Source of the DNA: DASXAI01 sp963728985
GTDB lineage: Bacteria; Actinomycetota; Acidimicrobiia; Acidimicrobiales; Ilumatobacteraceae
DNA: 64,000 nucleotides
Assembly (NCBI GenBank): GCA_963728985.1
Contig: CAVSME010000001.1
Span: 434,001-498,000 of the forward strand
Direction of reading: 5' to 3'
Of this stretch, positions 17,624 through 26,531 are shown piece after piece. A program made the position numbers and the translations under genes. Each line of letters opens with the position of its first letter. The stretch's first letter is position 1. The notes under the pieces are model-generated. The model had not been told where the DNA came from. It saw only the letters and a list, made by a program, of their open reading frames with translations, and ran no database searches.

Positions 17624-20377
17624 TCAGTCAACCTCGCCAAGGGCGTCGACCACCTGCACCGACGCGGCGCGGCGGGCCGGCAGCCACCCGGCGGCGGCCC
17701 CGGCGACGGCGGCGAGGCCAACGTAGCCGGCCAGCTGGAGGGCCGGGATCGACAGCTCCCGGAAGCCTTCGTCGGCCAGCGACCGCACCGCCGCCCCGCC
17801 CAGCACGCAGCCCACGATCACACCCAGCACGGCGCCGATGGTCGACACGGAGATGGCCTCCCACCTCACCATCCACCGCACCTGATCGCGCCCCATCCCC
17901 ACCGCCCGCAGCAGCCCGATCTCCCGGGTGCGCTCGTACACGGTCAGCCCCACCGTGTTGGCCACGCCCAGCAGGGCGATCAGGACGGACATGCCGAGGA
18001 GCACGTTCACAAGGGTGAGGACGGCGTCGAGCTGGCGACGGGTGTCGGCCCGCAGCTCCTGCTGGTCCTGCACGTCGATCTGCGGGGAGCCGGCCACCAC
18101 GCTGTCGACCGTGGGGCGGAGGCTGGCGCCGGCCCCTTCGGCGGGGTCATCGGCGGTGACGGCGATGTAGTCCACGCCGGGAGCGGATGCCGGACCGCCC
18201 AGCTGCTCGCTGGCCCGGGCGCTCAGGGCGCGATCGACCACGAGGCGGGCGTTCTGCAGGGCCCGGCCATCGGCGCCGGTGGCGGCCACCGTCGACCGGA
18301 TGGGAGGGCCGCCGGCGAACGCCAGCCAGACATCGTCGCCGGTGTCGAGGCCGAGCTCGTCGGCGATCACCGTGTCGACCACGACGGTGCCTGACGACAG
18401 CGACGACACCGCCGTCGCCGGCACGTCGATGTCGAAGCCCGTGGTGAACGAGGCCGGATCCACGGCGGCCACCCGCCGGACCTCGAGGCCGTCCATGTCC
18501 GGCGGTGCACTGCCGGGGCCGGCCTTGGCGATGCGGGCCCGGGTGAGCTCGACCGCCGTCACCGCCGCCTGGCCGCTGACGGCGGTGCGGACCTGGTCGA
18601 CGACAGGGTCGGGGATCGAACCCTGGTCGCTCGACAGCACGAGGTCGGCGCGCACGCCGCGGGCGATGGCGGATGCGACCGAGGCCTGGAGGCTGTCGGC
18701 GATGACCGCCGTGAACGTCACCAAGCCCACGCCCACCATGAGCGCCGCCGCTGTGGCCGACGATCGGCGGGGCGAGCGGGCCGTGTTGCGCTGACCGAGG
18801 CGGCCGGCCAACCCGAGGCCGGCCCGTGCGCAGACGGCCAGGGCCACGCCGGCCACGGCGAGGACGGCGGCGGTCGGCCAGTCGAGGCGGGCGGCGAGGG
18901 CGGCGGCCACGCCGGCCACCGCCGCGGCGGCGCCCACGGCGGCCAGCGCCACGGCGAAGCGACTGCCCCCCACGACGCGCGCCAGCGGGCGCACGAGCAC
19001 GACGCTGAACGCGGCGACGCCGATGAAGCCGACGAGGGCGCCGATGCCGAGCAGGGCCAGCCGGTTGTCGCTGTCGCCCAGGATGGCGACGGCAACGGCA
19101 ACGGCACCGACCACGGTGGCGATGGCCCCGACGACCACGCGGGCGACGGGGTGGCGCGTCGACCGCACGGCGTCGTCGGTGATGGCCACGACCGGTGCCA
19201 CCCGGGTCGCCCGCCAGCACGGGTACAGCGCGGCGACGATGGTGACGGCGGCACCGAGCAGCGTGATGCGCACCAGGCCGGCGGCCGACACCACCAGCGG
19301 TCCGGGCGGCAACGCCGCCCCGGCCACCCGGAACAGCCAGCGCAGGCCCTCGGCCAGCGCGATGCCGGCGAGCGCACCGATCGCCCCGGAGACGAGGCCG
19401 ATGATGCCGGCCTCGGCCACCTGGCTGGCGAACACCTGGCGGCGCGAGGCGCCGATCGCCCGCAGCAGCGCCAGCTCGCGAGTGCGCTGCGTGAGCGTGA
19501 TGGTGAACGTGTTGAGGATGAGGAACCCGCCCACGAACAGCGCCGCCGCCGAGAACGCCGCCAGGGCTCGCGTCACGAACGAGAAGTAGTCCTTCACCGC
19601 GTCGGACTGCTCCTGGGATGCGGCGCCGCCCAGGATGGCCTCGAGCTGGCCGGTGCCGTAGCGGGCGTCGAGGGCCGTCTGGACACGGGCCTCGAGCCCG
19701 GTCAGGTCGGAGCGGTCCTCGGCGGCGATGGCCACCGTGTCGTAGCCCGGCTGGCCGAGAGCGGACGCCGCCGTGTCCGGATCGAACAGGGTCACGGTGG
19801 TGCGGGGGACGCCGTCCTCGGTCCCGAACCGGACCAGGCCGACGAGCGTGTACCGCTGCGTGCCCGTGGCCACCGCCACGCTGATCTCGTCGCCGACGTG
19901 GAAGCCGGCGCGCCGAGCGGTGGCGACGTCGATGACGATCCCTCCGGGCCGGGGCGCGACGCCCTCGGCCAGGGTGAACTGGTTGAGGCGGGGTTCGTCC
20001 ACCCATGCCGCGCCGAGCGTCGGCGGGCCCTCGCTCTTGATCGGCTTGCCCGCCGGATCGATCAGCTGGGCGATGCCGAACCGGGTGCCGGCGGCGGCGG
20101 CGACGCCAGGCACGCCGTCGACGAGGTCGGTGACCGCCGTGGGCACCTGGCCGCGGGACACGAACCCGCCGGTCTGCCCGGCGAAGGCGGGCGCCGCCCG
20201 TACGAGGACGTCCACGCCGGCGTTGCGGTCGGCGAACAGGCGGTCGAAGGCATGGTCCACGGTGCTGCCAAGCACGCCGGTGCCGCCGGCGAGGGCACAG
20301 CCGAGGACCACGGCGACGATGCACAGGATGGCGCGCAGCTTGCGCTGGGCCAGGCCCCGCAGCGTCGCTCGCAGCAT
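17624..20377 (-). CDS. FtsX/MacB-type ABC transporter permease, two FtsX domains
   Basis: A 917-residue permease with an N-terminal membrane anchor (LRAILCIVAVVLGCALAGGTG), a large extracytoplasmic domain, and two FtsX repeats of three or four helices. The repeats hold TQRTRELALLRAIGASRRQV near residue 300 and YERTREIGLLRAVGMGRDQV near residue 830. This is the DUF214/LolC-like exporter fold with about ten helices. No ATP-binding partner gene lies next to it. Family members move lipoproteins, peptides or antibiotics, or act as mechanotransmitters. Start ATG 20377. Confidence 0.87.
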   Translation of the reverse strand: MLRATLRGLAQRKLRAILCIVAVVLGCALAGGTGVLGSTVDHAFDRLFADRNAGVDVLVRAAPAFAGQTGGFVSRGQVPTAVTDLVDGVPGVAAAAGTRFGIAQLIDPAGKPIKSEGPPTLGAAWVDEPRLNQFTLAEGVAPRPGGIVIDVATARRAGFHVGDEISVAVATGTQRYTLVGLVRFGTEDGVPRTTVTLFDPDTAASALGQPGYDTVAIAAEDRSDLTGLEARVQTALDARYGTGQLEAILGGAASQEQSDAVKDYFSFVTRALAAFSAAALFVGGFLILNTFTITLTQRTRELALLRAIGASRRQVFASQVAEAGIIGLVSGAIGALAGIALAEGLRWLFRVAGAALPPGPLVVSAAGLVRITLLGAAVTIVAALYPCWRATRVAPVVAITDDAVRSTRHPVARVVVGAIATVVGAVAVAVAILGDSDNRLALLGIGALVGFIGVAAFSVVLVRPLARVVGGSRFAVALAAVGAAAAVAGVAAALAARLDWPTAAVLAVAGVALAVCARAGLGLAGRLGQRNTARSPRRSSATAAALMVGVGLVTFTAVIADSLQASVASAIARGVRADLVLSSDQGSIPDPVVDQVRTAVSGQAAVTAVELTRARIAKAGPGSAPPDMDGLEVRRVAAVDPASFTTGFDIDVPATAVSSLSSGTVVVDTVIADELGLDTGDDVWLAFAGGPPIRSTVAATGADGRALQNARLVVDRALSARASEQLGGPASAPGVDYIAVTADDPAEGAGASLRPTVDSVVAGSPQIDVQDQQELRADTRRQLDAVLTLVNVLLGMSVLIALLGVANTVGLTVYERTREIGLLRAVGMGRDQVRWMVRWEAISVSTIGAVLGVIVGCVLGGAAVRSLADEGFRELSIPALQLAGYVGLAAVAGAAAGWLPARRAASVQVVDALGEVD

Positions 20378-20435
20378 CCGCCGATGATGCCCGGAGTGTT
20401 GACCTTCTGGTCGTCAGGTGGTCAGCGACAGCACG

Positions 20436-21269
20436 TCAGCCGGCTTTGATCTCGCCGGCGAGGTCGCCGAGGCGGGACTCGCCCTCGATCGTCTGGCCGC
20501 CCAGCTCGAAGAACCGAGCCATCGCCTGCTGGGTGGACGGATCGGCGAGGGTGCCGGCGAAGGCGGCCGACTCGGCCAGGAGATCGTCCACGACGCCCCG
20601 CTCGGCCCGCAGCACGGCCGCCTTGGCGGCGGCCACGGCGTGCGGCGGGTAGGAGGCGATGCGCGCCGCCAGCCGATCGACGAACGGCCACAGCTCGTCG
20701 GGCGGCAGCGCCCGGTTGACCCAGCCGAAGCGCTCCGCGGTGACGGCGTCGAAGTCGTCGCACCCGAGGATGATCTCCATGGCCCGGCTGCGGCCGGCCA
20801 GCCGTCCGAGGCGGGCGGTGCCGGTGCCGCCGGGGATGATCCCGAGGGCCACCTCGGGCTGGCTCAACATGGCCTGGCCGATGGCGGCGAAGCGCATGTC
20901 GCACGACAACGCCAGCTCGCTGCCACCCCCGCCGATGCGACCCTCGATCACGGCGATGGTGGCCTTCGGCATCGTGCGGAACGCCTCGCACATCTCGTGG
21001 AAGGGGTTCAGCTCGGTGGGCTCGGGCTGGGGATCGGTCGGGAACGCCTGGATCAGCGAGACGTCGAAGTGGGCGATGAAGAAGCCCAGCGTGGAGCTGC
21101 GCAGCACGACGACGCGCACGGAGCTGTCGTCGTGGAGCTCGGTCGCGATCTGGCGCATCTCGAGGTAGAGCCCGAGATCGAACAGGTTGATGGGTGGGTT
21201 GTCGATCGTGACGGTGGCGATGCCGCCATCGACGCCGACGCGCAGCTTCTCGTATCCCTCGAAGGCCAT
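20436..21269 (-). CDS. Enoyl-CoA hydratase/isomerase family protein
   Basis: A 277-residue crotonase-fold protein. The oxyanion-hole segment IEGRIGGGGSELALSCDMRF and SQPEVALGIIPGGTGTARL (with the Glu used by hydratases in QPEV) are present. The second catalytic Glu of ECH aligns with Gly/Thr in PGGTGTARL, so isomerase or other crotonase activity is as likely as hydration. Start ATG 21269 lies eight bases after a TACCTT box. A hairpin-type repeat separates it from the ABC-F gene upstream. Confidence 0.82.
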   Translation of the reverse strand: MAFEGYEKLRVGVDGGIATVTIDNPPINLFDLGLYLEMRQIATELHDDSSVRVVVLRSSTLGFFIAHFDVSLIQAFPTDPQPEPTELNPFHEMCEAFRTMPKATIAVIEGRIGGGGSELALSCDMRFAAIGQAMLSQPEVALGIIPGGTGTARLGRLAGRSRAMEIILGCDDFDAVTAERFGWVNRALPPDELWPFVDRLAARIASYPPHAVAAAKAAVLRAERGVVDDLLAESAAFAGTLADPSTQQAMARFFELGGQTIEGESRLGDLAGEIKAG

Positions 21270-21277
21270 GGGCCCGA

Positions 21278-21283
21278 AAGGTA
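21278..21283 (-). promoter_or_regulatory. -10 box TACCTT for the enoyl-CoA hydratase
   Basis: TACCTT on the minus strand, eight bases before ATG 21269. Confidence 0.5.
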
Positions 21284-21292
21284 CGCCGTGTC

Positions 21293-21371
21293 GATGCCTC
21301 GGCTTTGCCTCGGACTCGCTGTGCTCGGACGATCCCGCCAGCGACGGCCCCGCCGCCGCACTGCGGCGGCA
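21293..21371. repeat. Intergenic hairpin element, copy A
   Basis: Hairpin GCCGCCGCA-C-TGCGGCGGC at 21352-21370, one base from the ABC-F stop codon. It is followed, on the minus strand, by the conserved tail GGGATCGTCCGAGCACAGCG and a GAGGCAAAGCCGAGGC run. Same family as copies B to E. The hairpin position fits a terminator for the ABC-F gene. Confidence 0.7.
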
Positions 21372-22976
21372 TCAAGCCAGCGCAACGAGCTCGGCGAGGT
21401 CCTCGTGCCAGTAGTCGACGTCACCGTCGGGCATGAGCAGCACCCGCTGGGGCGCCAGGCGCTCCACGAACTGGGCGTCGTGGCTCACCACCACCATCGA
21501 ACCCGGCCACCCCGCGAGGGCAGCGGCCACCGCTTCCCGGCTGGGCGGGTCGAGGTTGTTGGTGGGCTCGTCGAGCAGCAGCAGGTTGTGGCGGCCGGCG
21601 ACGAGCTGGGCGAGGGCCAGCTTCGTCTTCTCGCCGCCTGACAGCGTGCCGGCGGGCTGGAACGCCTTCTCCCCGGTGAGGCCGAACATGCCGAGCAGCC
21701 CCCGCAACGTGGCGTCGGGGAGTCCGGCCTGCTCGCGCAGGTGGTCCAGGAGCGTGCGCTCGGCCACCAGCCCGTCGTGCTCCTGGGCGTAGTAGCCGGC
21801 CGAGACCTGGTGGCCGAACTGGAACGTGCCGTCGTCGGCCGCCGACTCGCCGGCGAGGATGCGCAGCAGGCTGGTCTTGCCCGCACCGTTCAGGCCGAGG
21901 ATGAGGACGCGCTCGCCCCGGGCCACGTCGAAGCTGATGTCCTCGAACACCGGCGGACCGCCATAGCCCTTGGTCAGCCCGCCGACCTCCAGGGTCACCC
22001 GGCCCGAGTGGGGCGGCGGCGGGAACCGCACGCCGATGGAGCGGTCGCTCAGTGGGCTGTCCACCCGGTCGGCCTCGATGCGGGCGATGCGCTTCTCCCA
22101 GCTGTGGGCCTGAGCCGCCTTCGAGGCCTTGGCGCCGAAGCGGTCGACCAGCGACTGCAGCCGGGCCACCTCCCTCGACTGGGCGGCGGCCACCTTGGCC
22201 AAGCGGGCCTCGTCGCGGGCGCGGGCCGCGTGGTACTGGCTGTAGGTGCCGCGGTACTCGGTGATCGAGCCGACGCCCTCCTCGCCCGATCGCTCGAGGT
22301 GGATGATGCGGGTGATGGCCTCGTCCAGCAGGTCGAGGTCGTGGCTGATCACCAGGAGGGCGCCGCGGTAGCCCCGCAGGAACTTCATGAGCCACGCCTT
22401 GGCGTCGACGTCGAGGTGGTTGGTGGGCTCGTCCAGCAGGAGCACCTCGCTGCCGGCGTAGAGGATGCGGGCCAGCTCCACCCGCCGCCGCTCGCCGCCG
22501 GACAGCACGTTGAGGGGCAGGTCCATGCGGTCGAGGCCGAGGCCGAGGCCGGCGGCGATGGCCCGGACCTCGGCGTCGGCGGCATAGCCACCGTCGTGGC
22601 GGAAGGCGTCCTCGGCCTTGGCGTAGCGGGCCACGTTGAGCTCGTTCGGGTCCTCTTCCATCTGGGCCCGGAGCTTCTCGATGCGGGTCATGGCCTCGTC
22701 GAGGCCCCGGCCCGACAGCACGTGCTCCACCGAGGTGCGGCCGTCGAGCACGCCCTCGATGCGAGGGTCTTGCGGCAGGTAGCCGAGGCCGCCGATGCGT
22801 TGCACCGAGCCCGCCGCCGCCGGAGCGGCGCCACCCAGCACCCGCAGGAGGCTGGTCTTGCCCGCCCCGTTGCGCCCGACCAGGCCCACCTTGTCCCGGG
22901 CGCGCACCGCGAAGGTGGCGCCGGACACGACGAAGCGTCCACCGACCTCCACACCGAGGGAGCTGGCCACGAGCAC
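21372..22976 (-). CDS. ABC-F family ATP-binding protein
   Basis: A 534-residue soluble protein with two ABC ATPase domains and no membrane part, the ABC-F layout acting on the ribosome (EttA-, Vga- or Msr-like). Walker A motifs are GRNGAGKTSLL and GLNGAGKTSLL. Signatures are LSGGERRRVELA and LSGGEKTKLALA. Walker B/EPTNHLD and EPTNNLD are both intact, and the inter-domain linker is rich in charged residues. Whether it is a housekeeping translation factor or confers resistance cannot be told. GTG 22976 starts directly at VLVASSLGVEV; a TTG at 23018 would add 14 residues. Confidence 0.88.
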   Translation of the reverse strand: MLVASSLGVEVGGRFVVSGATFAVRARDKVGLVGRNGAGKTSLLRVLGGAAPAAAGSVQRIGGLGYLPQDPRIEGVLDGRTSVEHVLSGRGLDEAMTRIEKLRAQMEEDPNELNVARYAKAEDAFRHDGGYAADAEVRAIAAGLGLGLDRMDLPLNVLSGGERRRVELARILYAGSEVLLLDEPTNHLDVDAKAWLMKFLRGYRGALLVISHDLDLLDEAITRIIHLERSGEEGVGSITEYRGTYSQYHAARARDEARLAKVAAAQSREVARLQSLVDRFGAKASKAAQAHSWEKRIARIEADRVDSPLSDRSIGVRFPPPPHSGRVTLEVGGLTKGYGGPPVFEDISFDVARGERVLILGLNGAGKTSLLRILAGESAADDGTFQFGHQVSAGYYAQEHDGLVAERTLLDHLREQAGLPDATLRGLLGMFGLTGEKAFQPAGTLSGGEKTKLALAQLVAGRHNLLLLDEPTNNLDPPSREAVAAALAGWPGSMVVVSHDAQFVERLAPQRVLLMPDGDVDYWHEDLAELVALA

Positions 22977-23019
22977 GGCTGCCCAGGCTGGCAGCGCATC
23001 GGCCCACTGACAACGCAAT

Positions 23020-23025
23020 TACCCT
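23020..23025 (+). promoter_or_regulatory. -10 box TACCCT for the DUF2752 gene
   Basis: TACCCT, six bases, GTG 23032. Supports the GTG over ATG 23044. Confidence 0.5.
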
Positions 23026-23031
23026 GGGAAT

Positions 23032-23424
23032 GTGGAAGCACGCATGAGCCGGCCCGCCGTGGTGGCCGGTGCGGCGGTGGCTGCCGCCGCCGGTTACGTG
23101 GCCCTCGCCGACCCCGGCCGGGCCCACCGGCTCCCCACCATCCCGTGCCCGATCCACGCCGTGACCGGCTGGTGGTGCCCCGGGTGCGGGATGACCCGCG
23201 CCGTCCACGACGTGCTCACCGGCCACCTCGCCGGCGCCTTCGGCACGAACCTGCTGTGGCCGCTGGTGGTCGGCCTCCTCGGCTGGGCGTGGGCGGCGTC
23301 GATGTGGCCCCGGGTGCCCTCCCCGGCCCGCGCCCCGGCGGCGGTGTGGGTCGGCCTGATCGGCGTGGCGGTGGCCTTCGCCATCGCCCGCAACACGTCA
23401 GCCCTCAGCGCCCTGGCGCCGTAA
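23032..23424 (+). CDS. DUF2752 membrane protein
   Basis: A 130-residue protein with the DUF2752 signature: CPIHAVTGWWCPGCGMTRA, then a short helix and FGTNLLWPLV. Three membrane segments are likely (about residues 7-22, 75-95 and 105-122). The CPGCGMTRA motif is the family hallmark; no biochemical role is established. GTG 23032 is favoured by a TACCCT box six bases upstream; ATG 23044 is the alternative. Confidence 0.82.
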   Translation: MEARMSRPAVVAGAAVAAAAGYVALADPGRAHRLPTIPCPIHAVTGWWCPGCGMTRAVHDVLTGHLAGAFGTNLLWPLVVGLLGWAWAASMWPRVPSPARAPAAVWVGLIGVAVAFAIARNTSALSALAP

Positions 23425-23428
23425 TTCC

Positions 23429-23499
23429 TGCCCAAAACCGTTCTGGTCACGGCAATGCACCTACGCGGTGCCGATGAATGCCCGGAAGCCTTTTGGGCA
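23429..23499. terminator. 71-nt double palindrome between converging genes
   Basis: TGCCCAAAA at 23429 is repeated inverted as TTTTGGGCA at 23491. Inside lies a second stem GCACC-TACGC-GGTGC. It fills the gap between the DUF2752 stop and the acyl-CoA ligase stop, so a bidirectional terminator is the simplest reading. Confidence 0.55.
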
Positions 23500-23508
23500 G
23501 CGCCGTTG

Positions 23509-25044
23509 TCAGTTGATGCGCTTGGCGCGGCCGGACCAGTAGTCGTCGCGCAGCTTGAACTTCTGGAGCTTGCCGGTGGCGGTGCGGGCCAGCTCGCTGC
23601 GCACCTCGACCGACGTTGGGCACTTGTAGTGGGCCAGCCGCTGGCGGCAGAACTCGATGAGATCGGCCTCGGTGGCCGCGCCCCCCGAGCGCAGCACCAC
23701 GAGCGCCTTCACCGTCTCGCCCCACTTCTCGTCGGGCACGCCGATGACCGCCACCTCGGTCACGTCGGGGTGCTGGAACAGCGTGTCCTCCACCTCGATC
23801 GAGCTGACGTTCTCGCCGCCCGAGATGATCACGTCCTTGATGCGATCGGAGATGTTGACGTAGTGCTCGTCGTCGATCGTGCCGCCGTCGCCGGTGCGGA
23901 ACCAGCCGTCCTTGATGGCCTCAGCGGTGGCCTCGGGCTGGTTCCAGTAGCCCTCCATGACCACGTTGCTGCGGGCCAGCAGCTCCCCGTCATCGGTCGT
24001 AGCCATCTCGACGCCGAGCACCGGCGCACCGGCGCGGCCCAGCTTCACGGCCCGCTCGCTCGCGCTCAGGTCGTCCCACTCCGCCCGCCGGCGCGCCATC
24101 GTGAGGATGGGGGACGTCTCGGTGAGCCCGTACACCTGGACGAACTCCCATCCCAGCTCGGTCTCGATGCGCTCGATGGTGCGGGTGGGCGGCGGGGCGC
24201 CGGCCACGGCCATGCGCACGGTGCCCTGACCGGGCACGGGCCCGTCCCAGTTCTCGGCGGCGTCGAGGATGGCGGCCGCCACCGCCGGCGCGCCGCACAG
24301 CAGCGTGACGCCATGGGCGGCGATGCGGCGCAGGATCTCGGCGCCGTCGACCTTGCGCAGCACGACATGGCGGCCGCCCATCCCCGTGACGGCGAACGGC
24401 ATCCCCCAGCCGTCGGCGTGGAACATCGGCAACGTGTGGAGGTACACGTCGCGGTCGCTCACGCCCATGTGCCAGCCGAACTGGGTGGCGTTGAGCCAGC
24501 AGTTGCGGTGGGTGAGCTGCACGCCCTTCGGTCGAGCGGTGGTGCCGCTCGTGTAGTTGATGGTCGCCGTGACGTCCTCGTCGGCGGCCCATGGCCGGGG
24601 CTCGACGCCGTAGCGCATGAGCTCCTCGTCGGCGGCCGTCCCCATCACCAGCCGGTGCTCGGCCTTCACGCCGGACAGGGCGTCGTCCAGCTCGGGGTCG
24701 ACGAGCAGGACGCGGGCGCCGGAGTGATCAACGATGTAGCCGACCTCGTCGGCGTTGAGGCGGAAGTTGACCGGCACCAGGACCCGGCCCGAACCGGCCA
24801 CCCCCCAGAAGCTGGTCAGCAGGCGAGCCGAGTTCTGGCTCACGATCGCCACCCGCTCACCCGGGTCGAGGCCCAGCGCGTCGAGCCCGGCCGCCTGGGC
24901 CCGGGCCCGCTCGGCCATCTCCCGGTAGGTGAGCGTCCCCCACGACGCGGCCGGTTGATCGGGTTCGTCGACCACACCGACGCGGTCGCCGTACACCTCC
25001 TCGGCCCGGCGGAGGAAGTCGTTGACCGTCAGCGCCACCTTCAT
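23509..25044 (-). CDS. AMP-forming fatty acyl-CoA ligase
   Basis: A 511-residue adenylate-forming enzyme that activates a carboxylic acid to its CoA thioester. The P-loop is NYTSGTTARPKGVQLTHRNC. The adenine motif is YGLTETSP, the hinge GDGGTIDDEHYVNISDR, and the catalytic Lys is in ARTATGKLQKFKLRDDY near the C-terminus. Length and VGVVDEPDQPAASWGTLTY point to the medium/long-chain group; the exact acid is unknown. ATG 25044 lies six bases after TACGGT. It is divergent from the FetAB-type exporter, with overlapping promoters. Confidence 0.88.
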   Translation of the reverse strand: MKVALTVNDFLRRAEEVYGDRVGVVDEPDQPAASWGTLTYREMAERARAQAAGLDALGLDPGERVAIVSQNSARLLTSFWGVAGSGRVLVPVNFRLNADEVGYIVDHSGARVLLVDPELDDALSGVKAEHRLVMGTAADEELMRYGVEPRPWAADEDVTATINYTSGTTARPKGVQLTHRNCWLNATQFGWHMGVSDRDVYLHTLPMFHADGWGMPFAVTGMGGRHVVLRKVDGAEILRRIAAHGVTLLCGAPAVAAAILDAAENWDGPVPGQGTVRMAVAGAPPPTRTIERIETELGWEFVQVYGLTETSPILTMARRRAEWDDLSASERAVKLGRAGAPVLGVEMATTDDGELLARSNVVMEGYWNQPEATAEAIKDGWFRTGDGGTIDDEHYVNISDRIKDVIISGGENVSSIEVEDTLFQHPDVTEVAVIGVPDEKWGETVKALVVLRSGGAATEADLIEFCRQRLAHYKCPTSVEVRSELARTATGKLQKFKLRDDYWSGRAKRIN

Positions 25045-25050
25045 GGCCGC

Positions 25051-25056
25051 ACCGTA
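25051..25056 (-). promoter_or_regulatory. -10 box TACGGT for acyl-CoA ligase
   Basis: TACGGT on the minus strand, six bases before ATG 25044. Confidence 0.5.
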
Positions 25057-25064
25057 GCCGTCGC

Positions 25065-25070
25065 TAGCGT
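25065..25070 (+). promoter_or_regulatory. -10 box TAGCGT for the FetAB-type exporter
   Basis: TAGCGT, seven bases, GTG 25078. Only eight bases separate it from the opposite-strand box at 25051. Confidence 0.55.
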
Positions 25071-25077
25071 CGCGGGC

Positions 25078-25752
25078 GTGGGCGACGCCACGGGCCTGTT
25101 CCGTTTCGAGCGGGTCGCTGTGCAGTTCGGCTCCACCACCGTCCTCCACGACGTCGACGTGACCATGCCCGACGGCGGCGTGACCGTGCTGGCAGGCCCG
25201 TCAGGGGCCGGCAAGTCGACCATGCTGCGCCTCTGCAACCGCCTCACCGTGCCGACGGCGGGAACGGTCTGCTTCCGTGGCGCCGACATCGCCGGACTCG
25301 ACCCGCTCGCCCTGCGGCGGCGGGTGGGGATGGTGTTCCAGCGCCCCACCCTCTTCGACGGCACCGTGCTGGAGAACCTGCGCGTCGCCGATCCTGCGCT
25401 GACCGCCGACGCCGCCGCCACGGCCCTGGACCACGTCGGGCTCGACGCCGAGCTGCTCGAGCGGCCCGGGCGCGACCTCTCGGGCGGCGAGGCGCAGCGG
25501 GCGTGCCTGGCCCGCACGCTCGCCACCCATCCCTCGGTGCTGCTGATGGACGAGCCCACCGCCATGCTCGACCACGACAACGTGCTGCTGCTCGAAGGTC
25601 TCGTGCGCCGACTCGTGACCGCCGATGGCGTGGCCGTCGTGTGGGTCAGCCACGATCCGGCCCAGATCCGGCGGCTGGCCGATTGGGTGGTGCGCGTCGA
25701 CGCCGGTCGGGTGCTCGGCAGCGAGCGGTGCCACCCGGAGGAACGGCGATGA
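25078..25752 (+). CDS. ABC transporter ATP-binding protein, FetA/YbbL type
   Basis: A 224-residue ATPase. Walker A is AGPSGAGKSTMLRL, the Q-loop GMVFQRPTLFDGTVLENL, signature LSGGEAQRACLA, Walker B VLLMDEPTAML with H-loop WVSHD. It overlaps the permease gene by four bases (ATGA), and the permease is of the FetB/UPF0014 family. In E. coli FetAB exports iron and protects against peroxide. Substrate here is by homology only. Leaderless GTG start from TAGCGT. Confidence 0.82.
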   Translation: MGDATGLFRFERVAVQFGSTTVLHDVDVTMPDGGVTVLAGPSGAGKSTMLRLCNRLTVPTAGTVCFRGADIAGLDPLALRRRVGMVFQRPTLFDGTVLENLRVADPALTADAAATALDHVGLDAELLERPGRDLSGGEAQRACLARTLATHPSVLLMDEPTAMLDHDNVLLLEGLVRRLVTADGVAVVWVSHDPAQIRRLADWVVRVDAGRVLGSERCHPEERR

Positions 25753-26531
25753 CGGGCTCGATCTCGCTCCTCGGCCTGGCCTGCTCGGCCGTGCTCATCG
25801 CCGTCGTCGTGCTGATCTCGCTGCGCTGGCACCTCGGGCTCGAGCGCACCGTCGTGTGGTCGGCGGCGCGGGCCGCGGTGCAGTTGTCGGTGATCGGCCT
25901 CGCCCTGAAGCTGGTGGTCGATCCCGCCCAGCCGCTCATCTGGTCGTGGCTGTGGGTGGTGGCCATGCTCGTGTTCGCCGGGTGGACGGCGCGCCGGCGG
26001 GCCCCGGAGGTACCCGGCGTCGCCGTGCTCACCATGGCCGCCTTCGCCGTGGCCGTCGCCGTCACCCTCGGGGTGCTGTTCGGCCTGCGCGTCTTCGACC
26101 TCAACGGCCGCACCATCGTCCCGCTGACCGGGATGGTGGTCGGCAACTCGATCGCCGCGACGGTGCTCGTCGGGCGGCGCATCACCGAGGAGATGCGCGA
26201 CAAGCGCGAGGAGGTGGAGGCCCGCCTCGCCCTCGGCCTGCCGGGAGCGGCGGCGGCGCGGCCCTACGTGCGGGGCGCCGTCCGCACCGCGCTGGTGCCG
26301 CAGATCGAGACGACCAAGGCCGTCGGCATCGTGTTCCTGCCCGGCGCCATGGTGGGCCTCATCCTGGCCGGAGCCGATCCCATGCAAGCGGTGCGGGTGC
26401 AGATCGCCGTGATGTACCTCGTGCTCGGCTCCGTGGCGATGACGACGAGCGTGGTCGCCATCGGCCTCGAGCGCCGGCTGATCACGCCCGACCACCGCCT
26501 CGTCCCCCTCCCGCCGCGCGGTGTCGGCTAA
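25749..26531 (+). CDS. FetB/UPF0014 family ABC permease
   Basis: A 260-residue membrane protein with about seven helices. The UPF0014 landmark PLTGMVVGNSIAATVLVGRR lies in the middle, and LGLPGAAAARPYVRGAVRTALVPQIETTK forms the conserved cytoplasmic loop, quoted here as two blocks: LGLPGAAAARPYVRGAV and RTALVPQIETTK. Paired with the preceding ATPase it makes a putative metal or iron exporter. Its stop codon overlaps the stop of the converging propionyl-CoA synthetase gene by four bases. Confidence 0.85.
   Translation: MTGSISLLGLACSAVLIAVVVLISLRWHLGLERTVVWSAARAAVQLSVIGLALKLVVDPAQPLIWSWLWVVAMLVFAGWTARRRAPEVPGVAVLTMAAFAVAVAVTLGVLFGLRVFDLNGRTIVPLTGMVVGNSIAATVLVGRRITEEMRDKREEVEARLALGLPGAAAARPYVRGAVRTALVPQIETTKAVGIVFLPGAMVGLILAGADPMQAVRVQIAVMYLVLGSVAMTTSVVAIGLERRLITPDHRLVPLPPRGVG

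Noticed and set aside
23455..25077. A long upstream extension of the FetA-type ATPase
   Set aside because: It is antisense to the acyl-CoA ligase; GTG 25078 with its promoter box is the real start.
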